Shown: positions 38,101 to 49,270 of the stretch, piece after piece
Layout of the letters: every line of letters starts with the position of its first letter
Numbering within the stretch: the first letter of the stretch is position 1
Source: Micromussa lordhowensis
Taxonomy: Eukaryota > Cnidaria > Anthozoa > Scleractinia > Lobophylliidae
Assembly: GCA_964020085.1 (NCBI GenBank)
Contig: OZ026603.1
Coordinates: forward strand, 5,624,993 to 5,688,992
Direction: 5' to 3'
Length of the DNA stretch: 64,000 bases
Translations under genes and position numbers: made by a program
Notes under the pieces: generated by a model
Seen by the model: the letters and a program-made list of their open reading frames with translations, nothing else
What the model was told of the DNA's origin: nothing
Databases searched by the model: none

Positions 38101-39964
38101 GCACTTTAAGAAAATTTTAGTTAAAACATGATGGCATTGGCGCCAGGGTGTTTTTTGTGGCCTTCTTTTTGCAGTAGTTTCCCCTGGTCCCAACTTTGCA
38201 GAATTTCAGAAAACGCGCGCTGGGGGTCCCCTTGGCAAATTTGACATAGCTCGGCTTCACGGGCACTTTAAGAGGCGCGGTTTGCAGCAAAATGTTTTGC
38301 TAGGTTGCAACTTGAAGGAAATTTTAGTTAGAACATGATGGCATTGGCGCCAGGGTGTTTTTTCTGGCCTTCTTTTTGCAGTAGTTTCCCCTGGTCCCAA
38401 CTTTGCAGAATTTCACAAAACGCGCGCTGGGGGTCCCCTTGGCAAATTTGACATAGCTCGGCTTCACGCGCACTTTAAGAGGCGCGGTTTGCAGCAAAAT
38501 GTTCTGCTAGGTTGGCACTTTAAGGAAATATTAGTTAGAACATGATGGCATTGGCGCCAGGGTGTTTTTTCTGGCCTTCTTTTTGCAGTAGTTTCCCCTG
38601 GTCCCAACTTTGCAGAATTTCAGAAAACGCGCGCTGGGGGTCCCCTTGGCAAATTTGACATAGCTCGGCTTCACGGGCACTTTAAGAGGCGCGGTTTGCA
38701 GCAAAATGTTTTGCTAGGCTGGCACTTCAAGGAAATCCTAGTTAGAACATGATGGCATTGGCGCCAGGGTGTTTTTTCTGGCCTTCTTTTTGCAGTAGTT
38801 TCCCCTGGTCCCAACTTTGCAGAATTTCAGAAAACGCGCGCTGGGGGTCCCCTTGGCAAATTTAACATAGCTCGGCTTCACGGGCACTTTAAGAGGCGCG
38901 GTTTGCAGCAAAATGTTTTGCTAGGTTGTCACTTCAAGGAAATCATAGTTAGAACATGATGGCATTGGCGCCAGGGTGTTTTTTCTGGCCTTCTTTTTGC
39001 AGTAGTTTCCCCTGGTCCCAACTTTGCAGAATTTCAGAAAACGCGCGCTTGGGGGTCCCCTTGCAAAATTTGACATAGCTCGGCTTCACGGGCACTTTAA
39101 GAGGCGCGGTTTGCAGCAAAATGTTCTGCTAGGTTGGCACTTTAAGGAAATCTTAGTTAGAACATGATGGCATCGGCGCCAGGGTTTTTTTTTTTGGCCT
39201 TCTTTTTGCAGTAGTTTCCCCTGGTCCCAACTTTGCAGAATTTCAGAAAACGCGCGCTGGGGGTCCCCTTGGCAAATTTGACATAGCTCGGCTTCACGGG
39301 CACTTTAAGAGGCGCGGTTTGCAGCAAAATGTTTTGCTAGGTTGGCACTTTAAGAAAATCGTAGTTAGAACATGATGGCATTGGCGCCAGGGTGTTTTTT
39401 CTGGCCTTCTTTTTGCAGTAGTTTCCCCTGGTCCCAACTTTGCAGAATTTCAGAAAACGCGCGCTGGGGGTCCCCTTGGCAAATTTGACATAGCTCGGCT
39501 TCACGGGCACTTTAAGAGGCGCGGTTTGCGACAAAATGTTTTGCTAGGTTGGCACTTCAAGGAAATCCTAGTTAGAACATGATGGCATTGGCGCCAGGGT
39601 GTTTTTTCTGGCCTTCTTTTTGCAGTAGTTTCCCCTGGTCCCAACTTTGCAGAATTTCAGAAAACGCGCGCTGGGGGTCCCCTTGGCAAATTTGACATAG
39701 CTCGGCTTCACGGGCACTTTAAGAGGCGCGGTTTGCAGCAAAATATTCTGCTAGGTTGGCACTTTAAGGAAATCCTAGTTAGAACATGATGGCATTGGCG
39801 CCAGGGTGTTTTTTCTGGCCTTCTTTTGTCAGTAGTTTCCCCAAGTCCCAACTTTGCAGAATTTCAGAAAACGCGCGCTGGGGGTCCCCTTGGCAAATTT
39901 GACATAGCCCGGCTTCACGGGCACTTTAAGAGGCGCGGTTTGCAGCAAAATGTTTTGCTAGGTT
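35190..39964 (+). repeat. 10-monomer block repeated at a 13-monomer offset (2,694 bp)
   Basis: About 35,190-37,270 is repeated at about 37,884-39,964. Paired landmarks 2,694 bp apart include the CATGATAGCATCGG plus T11 monomer (35211 and 37905), GTTGCAACTTGAAGG, the GCTAGGCTGGC monomer, GGTTGTCACTTC, GCGCGCTTGGGGG with TTGCAAAATTTG, a second T11 monomer, GTTTGCGACAAAATG (near 36831 and 39525) and TTTGTCAG (37131 and 39825). About three monomers at 37,270-37,884 separate the copies and resemble the 7-mer that follows at 39,741. Confidence 0.9.
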
Positions 39965-42640
39965 GGCACTTTAAGGAAATCCTAGTTAGAACATGATGGC
40001 ATTGGCGCCAGGGTGTTTTTTCTGGCCTTCTTTTTGCAGTAGTTTCCCCTGGTCCCAACTTTGCAGAATTTCAGAAAACGCGCGCTGGGGGTCCCCTTGG
40101 CAAATTTGACATAGCTCGGCTTCACGGGCACTTTAAGAGGCGCGGTTTGCAGCAAAATGTTCTGCTAGGTTGGTACTTTAAGGAACTCCTAGTTAGAACA
40201 TGATGGCATTGGCGCCAGGGTGTTTTTTTCTGGCCTTCTTTTTGCAGTAGTTTCCCCTGGTCCCAACTTTGCAGAATTTCAGAAAACGCGCGCTGGGGGT
40301 CCCCTTGGCAAATTTGACATAGCTCGGCTTCACGGGCACTTTAAGAGGCGCGGTTTGCAGCAAAATGTTTTGCTAGGTTGGCACTTTAAGGAAATCCTAG
40401 TTAGAACATGATGGCATTGGCGCCAGGGTGTTTTTTCTGGCCTTCTTTTTGCAGTAGTTTCCCCTGGTCCCAACTTTGCAGAATTTCAGAAAACGCGCGC
40501 TGGGGGTCCCCTTGGCAAATTTGACATAGCTCGGCTTCACGGGCACTTTAAGAGGCGCGGTTTGCAGCAAAATGTTCTGCTAGGTTGGCACTTTAAGGAA
40601 ATTCTAGTTAGAACATGATGGCATTGGCGCCAGGGTGTTTTTTCTGGCCTTCTTTTTGCAGTAGTTTCCCCTGGTCCCAACTTTGCAGAATTTCAGAAAA
40701 CGCGCGCTGGGGGTCCCCTTGGCAAATTTGACATAGCTCGGCTTCACGGGCACTTTAAGAGGCGCGGTTTGCAGCAAAATGTTTTGCTAGGTTGGCACTT
40801 GAAGGAAATCCTAGTTAGAACATGATGGCATTGGCGCCAGGGTGTTTTTTCTGGCCTTCTTTTTGCAGTAGTTTCCCCTGGTCCCAACTTTGCAGAATTT
40901 CACAAAACGCGCGCTGGGGGTCCCCTTGGCAAATTTGACATAGCTCGGCTTCACGCGCACTTTAAGAGGCGCGGTTTGCAGCAAAATGTTCTGCTAGGTT
41001 GGCACTTTAAGGAAATATTAGTTAGAACATGATGGCATTGGCGCCAGGGTGTTTTTTCTGGCCTTCTTTTTGCAGTAGTTTCCCCTGGTCCCAACTTTGC
41101 AGAATTTCAGAAAACGCGCGCTGGGGGTCCCCTTGGCAAATTTGACATAGCTCGGCTTCACGGGCACTTTAAGAGGCGCGGTTTGCAGCAAAATATTCTG
41201 CTAGGTTGGCACTTTAAGGAAATCCTAGTTAGAACATGATGGCATTGGCGCCAGGGTGTTTTTTCTGGCCTTCTTTTGTCAGTAGTTTCCCCAAGTCCCA
41301 ACTTTGCAGAATTTCAGAAAACGCGCGCTGGGGGTCCCCTTGGCAAATTTGACATAGCCCGGCTTCACGGGCACTTTAAGAGGCGCGGTTTGCAGCAAAA
41401 TGTTTTGCTAGGTTGGCACTTTAAGGAAATCCTAGTTAGAACATGATGGCATTGGCGCCAGGGTGTTTTTTCTGGCCTTCTTTTTGCAGTAGTTTCCCCT
41501 GGTCCCAACTTTGCAGAATTTCAGAAAACGCGCGCTGGGGGTCCCCTTGGCAAATTTGACATAGCTCGGCTTCACGGGCACTTTAAGAGGCGCGGTTTGC
41601 AGCAAAATGTTCTGCTAGGTTGGTACTTTAAGGAACTCCTAGTTAGAACATGATGGCATTGGCGCCAGGGTGTTTTTTTCTGGCCTTCTTTTTGCAGTAG
41701 TTTCCCCTGGTCCCAACTTTGCAGAATTTCAGAAAACGCGCGCTGGGGGTCCCCTTGGCAAATTTGACATAGCTCGGCTTCACGGGCACTTTAAGAGGCG
41801 CGGTTTGCAGCAAAATGTTTTGCTAGGTTGGCACTTTAAGGAAATCCTAGTTAGAACATGATGGCATTGGCGCCAGGGTGTTTTTTCTGGCCTTCTTTTT
41901 GCAGTAGTTTCCCCTGGTCCCAACTTTGCAGAATTTCAGAAAACGCGCGCTGGGGGTCCCCTTGGCAAATTTGACATAGCTCGGCTTCACGGGCACTTTA
42001 AGAGGCGCGGTTTGCAGCAAAATGTTCTGCTAGGTTGGCACTTTAAGGAAATTCTAGTTAGAACATGATGGCATTGGCGCCAGGGTGTTTTTTCTGGCCT
42101 TCTTTTTGCAGTAGTTTCCCCTGGTCCCAACTTTGCAGAATTTCAGAAAACGCGCGCTGGGGGTCCCCTTGGCAAATTTGACATAGCTCGGCTTCACGGG
42201 CACTTTAAGAGGCGCGGTTTGCAGCAAAATGTTTTGCTAGGTTGGCACTTGAAGGAAATCCTAGTTAGAACATGATGGCATTGGCGCCAGGGTGTTTTTT
42301 CTGGCCTTCTTTTTGCAGTAGTTTCCCCTGGTCCCAACTTTGCAGAATTTCACAAAACGCGCGCTGGGGGTCCCCTTGGCAAATTTGACATAGCTCGGCT
42401 TCACGCGCACTTTAAGAGGCGCGGTTTGCAGCAAAATGTTCTGCTAGGTTGGCACTTTAAGGAAATATTAGTTAGAACATGATGGCATTGGCGCCAGGGT
42501 GTTTTTTCTGGCCTTCTTTTTGCAGTAGTTTCCCCTGGTCCCAACTTTGCAGAATTTCAGAAAACGCGCGCTGGGGGTCCCCTTGGCAAATTTGACATAG
42601 CTCGGCTTCACGGGCACTTTAAGAGGCGCGGTTTGCAGCA
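39741..42640 (+). repeat. 7-monomer HOR pair (1,450 bp x 2)
   Basis: AAATATTCTGC starts both copies (39741 and 41191) and TTTGTCAG recurs at 39825 and 41275. Also paired at 1,450 bp are TAGCCCGGC, GTTGGTACTTTAAGGAACTC, the T7 monomer (which supplies the extra base), the TTTCACAAAACG plus CACGCGCAC monomer and AAATATTAG. The first monomers of copy 1 overlap the end of the preceding 2,694-bp repeat, so the 7-mer was assembled partly from that block. Confidence 0.9.
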
Positions 42641-43669
42641 AAATGTTTTGCTAGGTTGGCACTTCAAGGAAATCCTAGTTAGAACATGATGGCATTGGCG
42701 CCAGGGTGTTTTTTCTGGCCTTCTTTTTGCAGTAGTTTCCCCTGGTCCCAACTTTGCAGAATTTCAGAAAACGCGCGCTGGGGGTCCCCTTGGCAAATTT
42801 GACATAGCTCGGCTTCACGGGCACTTTAAGAGGCGCGGTTTGCAGCAAAATGTTTTGCTAGGTTGGCACTTTAAGGAAATTCTAGTTAGAACATGATGGC
42901 ATTGGCGCCAGGGTGTTTTTTCTGGCCTTCTTTTTGCAGTAGTTTCCCCTGGTCCCAACTTTGCAGAATTTCAGAAAACGCGCGCTGGGGGTCCCCTTGG
43001 CAAATTTGACATAGCTCGGCTTCACGGGCACTTTAATAGGCGCGGTTTGCAGCAAAATGTTTTGCTAGGTTGGCACTTGAAGGAAATCCTAGTTAGAACA
43101 TGATGGCATTGGCGCCAGGGTGTTTTTTCTGGCCTTCTTTTTGCAGTAGTTTCCCCTGGTCCCAACTTTGCAGAATTTCACAAAACGCGCGCTGGGGGTC
43201 CCCTTGGCAAATTTGACATAGCTCGGCTTCGCGCGCACTTTAAGAGGCGCGGTTTGCAGCAAAATGTTCTGCTGGGTTGGCACTTTAAGGAAATATTAGT
43301 TAGAACATGATGGCATTGGCGCCAGGGTGTTTTTCCTGGCCTTCTTTTTGCAGTAGTTTCCTCTGGTCCCAACTTTGCAGAATTTCAGAAAACGCGCGCT
43401 GGGGGTCCCCTTGGCAAATTTGACATAGCTCGGCTTCACGGGCACTTTAAGAGGCGCGGTTTGCAGCAAAATGTTCTGCTAGGTTGGCACGTCAAGGAAA
43501 TCCTAGTTAAAACATGATGGCATTGGCGCCAGGGTGTTTTTTCTGGCCTTCTTTTTGCAGTAGTTTCCCCTGGTCCCAACTTTGCAGAATTTCAGAAAAC
43601 GCGCGCTGGGGGTCCCCTTGGCAAATTTGACATAGCTCGGCTTCACGGGCACTTTAAGAGGCGCGGTTT
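42641..43669 (+). repeat. Satellite monomers between HOR domains
   Basis: Five monomers in phase, mostly near consensus. Variants include CTTTAATAGGCG near 43033, GCTTCGCGCGCAC near 43225 and GTTTTTCCTGG near 43331. The TTTCACAAAACG marker here is the last one before a different set of diagnostic variants begins at about 43,670. Confidence 0.8.
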
Positions 43670-46600
43670 GGAGCAAAATGTTGTGCTAGGTTCGAACTTG
43701 AAGTAAATCCTAGTTAGAACATGATGGCATTGGCGCCAGGGTGTTTTTTCTGGCCTTCTTTTTGCAGTAGTTTCCCCTGGTCCCAACTTTGCAGAATTTC
43801 AGAAAACGCGCGCTGGGGGTCCCCTTGGCAAATTTGACATAGCTCGGCTTCACGGGCACTTTAAGAGGCGCGGTTTGCAGCAAAATGTTTTGCTAGGTTG
43901 GCACTTCAAGGAAATTTTAGTTAGAACATGATGGCATTGGCGCCAGGGTGTTTTTTCTGGCCTTCTTTTTGCAGTAGTTTCCCCTGGTCCCAACTTTGCA
44001 GAATTTCAGAAAACGCGCGCTGGGGGTCCCCTTGGCAAATTTGACATAGCTCGGCTTCACGGGCACTTTAAGAGGCGCGGTTTGCAGCAAAATGTTCTGC
44101 TAGGTTGGCACTTTAAGGAAATCCTAGTTAGAACATGATGGCATTGGCGCCAGGGTGTTTTTTCTGGCCTTCTTTTTGCAGTAGTTTCCCCTGGTCCCAA
44201 CTTTGCAGAATTTCAGAAAATGCGCGCTGGGGGTCCCCTTGGCAAATTTGACATAGCTCGGCTTCACGGGCACTTTAAGAGGCGCGGTTTCGAGCAAAAT
44301 GTTGTGCTAGGTTGGCACTTGAAGGAAATCCTAGTTAGAACATGATGGCATTGGCGCCAGGGTGTTTTTTCTGGCCTTCTTTTTGCAGTAGTTTCCCCTG
44401 GTCCCAACTTTGCAGAATTTCAGAAAACGCGCGCTGGGGGTCCCCTTGGCAAATTTGACATAGCTCGGCTTCACGGGCACTTTAAGAGGCGCGGTTTGCA
44501 GCAAAATGTTCTGCTAGGTTGGCACTTCAAGGAAATCCTAGTTAGAACATGATGGCATTGGCGCCAAGGTTTTTTTCTGGCCTTCTTTTTGCAGTAGTTT
44601 CCCCTGGTCCCAACTTTGCAGAATTTCAGAAAACGCGCGCTGGGGGTCCCCTTGGCAAATTTGACATAGCTCGGCTTCACGGGCACTTTAAGAGGCGCAG
44701 TTTGCAGCAAAATGTTTTGCTAGGTTGGCAGTTCAAGGAAATCGTAGTTAGACCATGATGGCATTGGCGCCAGGGTGATTTTTTTGGCCTTCTTTTTGCA
44801 GTAGTTTCCCCTGGTCCCAACTTTGCAGAATTTCAGAAAACGCGCGCTGGGGGTCCCCTTGGAAAATTTGACATAGCTCGGCTTCACGGGCACTTAAAGA
44901 GGCGCGGTTTGGAGCAAAATGTTGTGCTAGGTTGGCACTTGAAGGAAATCTAAGTTAGAACATGATGGCATTGGCGCCAGGGTGTTTTTTCTGGCCTTCT
45001 TTTTGCAGTAGTTTCCCCTGGTCCCAACTTTGCAGAATTTCAGAAAACGCGCGCTGGGGGTCCCCTTGGCAAATTTGACATAGCTCGGCTTCACGGGCAC
45101 TTTAAGAGGCGCGGTTTGCAGCAAAATGTTCTGCTAGGTTGGCACTTTAAGGAAATTCTAGTTAGAACATGATGGCATTGGCGCCAGGGTGTTTTTTCTG
45201 GCCTTCTTTTTGCAGTAGTTTCCCCTGGTCCTAACTTTGCAGAATTTCAGAAAACGCGCGCTGGGGGTCCCCTTGGCAAATTTGACATAGCTCGGCTTCA
45301 CGGGCACTTTAAGAGGCGCGGTTTGGAGCAAAATGTTGTGCTAGGTTGGAACTTGAAGGAAATCCTAGTTAAAACATGATGGCATTGGCGCCAGGGTGTT
45401 TTTTCTGGCCTTCTTTTTGCAGTAGTTTCCCCTGGTCCCAACTTTGCAGAATTTCAGAAAACGCGCGCTGGGGGTCCCCTTGGCAAATTTGACATAGCTC
45501 GGCTTCACGGGCACTTTAAGAGGCGCGGTTTGCAGCAAAATGTTCTGCTAGGTTGGCACTTTAAGAAAATTTTAGTTAGAACATGATGGCATTGGCGCCA
45601 GGGTGTTTTTTCTGGCCTTCTTTTTGCAGTAGTTTCCCCTGGTCCCAACTTTGCAGAATTTCAGAAAACGCGCGCTGGGGGTCCCCTTGGCAAATTTGAC
45701 ATAGCTCGGCTTCACGGGCACTTTAAGAGGCGCGGTTTGGAGCAAAATGTTGTGCTAGGTTGGAACTTGAAGTAAATCCTAGTTAGAACATGATGGCATT
45801 GGCGCCAGGGTGTTTTTTCTGGCCTTCTTTTTGCAGTAGTTTCCCCTGGTCCCAACTTTGCAGAATTTCAGAAAACGCGCGCTGGGGGTCCCCTTGGCAA
45901 ATTTGACATAGCTCGGCTTCACGGGCACTTTAAGAGGCGCGGTTTGCAGCAAAATGTTCTGCTAGGTTGGCACTTCAAGGAAATTTTAGTGAGAACATGA
46001 TGGCATTGGCGCCAGGGTGTTTTTTCTGGCCTTCTTTTTGCAGTAGTTTCCCCTGGTCCCAACTTTGCAGAATTTCAGAAAACGCGCGCTGGGGGTCCCC
46101 TTGGCAAATTTGACATAGCTCGGCTTCACGGGCACTTTAAGAGGCGCGGTTTGCAGCAAAATGTTCTGCTAGGTTGGCACTTCAAGGAAATTTTAGTTAG
46201 AACATGATGGCATTGGCGCCAGGGTGTTTTTTCTGGCCTTCTTTTTGCAGTAGTTTCCCCTGGTCCCAACTTTGCAGAATTTCAGAAAACGCGCGCTGGG
46301 GGTCCCCTTGGCAAATTTGACATAGCTCGGCTTCACGGGCACTTTAAGAGGCGCGGTTTGGAGCAAAATGTTGTGCTAGGTTGGCACTTGAAGGAAATCG
46401 TAGTTAGAACATGATGGCATTGGCGCCAGGGTGTTTTTTCTGGCCTTCTTTTTGCAGTAGTTTTCCCTGGTCCCAACTTTGCAGAATTTCAGAAAACGCG
46501 CGCTGGGGGTCCCCTTGGCAAATTTGACATAGCTCGGCTTCACGGGCACTTTAAGAGGCGCAGTTTGCAGCAAAATGTTTTGCTAGGTTGGCAGTTCAAG

Positions 46601-49270
46601 GAAATCGTAGTTAGACCATGATGGCATTGGCGCCAGGGTGTTTTTTTTGGCCTTCTTTTTGCAGTAGTTTCCCCTGGTCCCAACTTTGCAGAATTTCAGA
46701 AAACGCGCGCTGGGGGTCCCCTTGGAAAATTTGACATAGCTCGGCTTCACGGGCACTTTAAGAGGCGCGGTTTGCAGCAAAATGTTCTGCTAGGTTGGCA
46801 CTTCAAGGAAATTTTAGTTAGAACATGATGGCATTGGCGCCAGGGTGTTTTTTCTGGCCTTCTTTTTGCAGTAGTTTCCCCTGGTCCCAACTTTGCAGAA
46901 TTTCAGAAAACGCGCGCTGGGGGTCCCCTTGGCAAATTTGACATAGCTCGGCTTCACGGGCACTTTAAGAGGCGCGGTTTGGAGCAAAATGTTGTGCTAG
47001 GTTGGCACTTGAAGGAAATCCTAGTTAGAACATGATGGCATTGGCGCCAGGGTGTTTTTTCTGGCCTTCTTTTTGCAGTAGTTTCCCCTGGTCCCAACTT
47101 TGCAGAATTTCAGAAAACGCGCGCTGGGGGTCCCCTTGGCAAATTTGACATAGCTCGGCTTCACGGGCACTTTAAGAGGCGCAGTTTGCAGCAAAATGTT
47201 TTGCTAGGTTGGCAGTTCAAGGAAATGGTAGTTAGACCATGATGGCATTGGCGCCAGGGTGTTTTTTTTGGCCTTCTTTTTGCAGTAGTTTCCCCTGGTC
47301 CCAACTTTGCAGAATTTCAGAAAACGCGCGCTGGGGGTCCCCTTGGAAAATTTGACATAGCTCGGCTTCACGGGCACTTTAAGAGGCGCGGTTTCGAGCA
47401 AAATGTTCTGCTAGGTTGGCACTTCAAGGAAATCTTAGTTAGAACATGATGGCATTGGCGCCAGGGTGTTTTTTGTGGCCTTCTTTTTGCAGTAGTTTCC
47501 CCTGGTCCCAACTTTGCAGAATTTCAGAAAACGCGCGCTGGGGGTCCCCTTGGCAAATTTGACATAGCTCGGCTTCACGGGCACTTTAAGAGGCGCGGTT
47601 TGCAGCAAAATGTTCTGCTAGGTTGGCACTTCAAGGAAATTTTAGTTAGAACATGATGGCATTGGCGCCAGGGTGTTTTTTCTGGCCTTCTTTTTGCAGT
47701 AGTTTCCCCTGGTCCCAACTTTGCAGAATTTCAGAAAACGCGCGCTGGGGGTCCCCTTGGCAAATTTGACATAGCTCGGCTTCACGGGCACTTTAAGAGG
47801 CGCGGTTTGCAGCAAAATGTTCTGCTAGGTTGGCACTTTAAGGAAATCCTAGTTAGAACATGATGGCATTGGCGCCAGGGTGTTTTTTCTGGCCTTCTTT
47901 TTGCAGTAGTTTCCCCTGGTCCCAACTTTGCAGAATTTCAGAAAATGCGCGCTGGGGGTCCCCTTGGCAAATTTGACATAGCTCGGCTTCACGGGCACTT
48001 TAAGAGGCGCGGTTTCGAGCAAAATGTTGTGCTAGGTTGGCACTTGAAGGAAATCCTAGTTAGAACATGATGGCATTGGCGCCAGGGTGTTTTTTCTGGC
48101 CTTCTTTTTGCAGTAGTTTCCCCTGGTCCCAACTTTGCAGAATTTCAGAAAACGCGCGCTGGGGGTCCCCTTGGCAAATTTGACATAGCTCGGCTTCACG
48201 GGCACTTTAAGAGGCGCGGTTTGCAGCAAAATGTTCTGCTAGGTTGGCACTTCAAGGAAATCCTAGTTAGAACATGATGGCATTGGCGCCAAGGTTTTTT
48301 TCTGGCCTTCTTTTTGCAGTAGTTTCCCCTGGTCCCAACTTTGCAGAATTTCAGAAAACGCGCGCTGGGGGTCCCCTTGGCAAATTTGACATAGCTCGGC
48401 TTCACGGGCACTTTAAGAGGCGCAGTTTGCAGCAAAATGTTTTGCTAGGTTGGCAGTTCAAGGAAATCGTAGTTAGACCATGATGGCATTGGCGCCAGGG
48501 TGATTTTTTTGGCCTTCTTTTTGCAGTAGTTTCCCCTGGTCCCAACTTTGCAGAATTTCAGAAAACGCGCGCTGGGGGTCCCCTTGGAAAATTTGACATA
48601 GCTCGGCTTCTCGGGCACTTTAAGAGGCGCGGTTTGCAGCAAAATGTTCTGCTAGGTTGGCACTTCAAGAAAATTTTAGTTAGAACATGATGGCATTGGC
48701 GCCAGGGTGTTTTTTCTGGCCTTCTTTTTGCAGTAGTTTCCCCTGGTCCCAACTTTGCAGAATTTCAGAAAACGCGCGCTGGGGGTCCCCTTGGCAAATT
48801 TGACATAGCTCGGCTTCACGGGCACTTTAAGAGGCGCGGTTTGGAGCAAAATGTTGTGCTAGGTTGGCACTTGAAGGAAATCGTAGTTAGAACATGATGG
48901 CATTGGCGCCAGGGTGTTTTTTCTGGCCTTCTTTTTGCAGTAGTTTCCCCTGGTCCCAACTTTGCAGAATTTCAGAAAACGCGCGCTGGGGGTCCCCTTG
49001 GCAAATTTGACATAGCTCGGCTTCACGGGCACTTTAAGAGCCGCAGTTTGCAGCAAAATGTTTTGCTAGGTTGGCAGTTCAAGGAAATCGTAGTTAGACC
49101 ATGATGGCATTGGCGCCAGGGTGTTTTTTTTGGCCTTCTTTTTGCAGTAGTTTCCCCTGGTCCCAACTTTGCAGAATTTCAGAAAACGCGCGCTGGGGGT
49201 CCCCTTGGAAAATTTGACATAGCTCGGCTTCACGGGCACTTTAAGAGGCGCGGTTTGCAGCAAAATGTTC
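43670..49270 (+). repeat. Interleaved segmental duplications (18- and 12-monomer offsets)
   Basis: This domain is marked by GTTTGGAGC or GTTTCGAGC followed by ATGTTGTGCTAGG, and by a GGCAGTTCAAGG plus TTAGACCATG monomer with TTGGAAAATTTG. The segment 44,094-44,905 is repeated at 47,819-48,630 (offset 3,725 bp), including GAAAATGCGCGC, GTTTCGAGC, GCCAAGGTTTTTTTC and GGGTGATTTTTTTGG. Another segment, about 46,340-46,790, is repeated at about 48,823-49,270 (offset 2,483 bp). The two duplications interleave, so no single HOR period describes the domain. Confidence 0.85.

Noticed and set aside
35190..42640. Assembly duplication as the explanation for the 2,694-bp and 1,450-bp repeats
   Set aside because: Copies differ at scattered bases and overlap in register with each other, which suggests real duplications. 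It cannot be fully excluded without reads.
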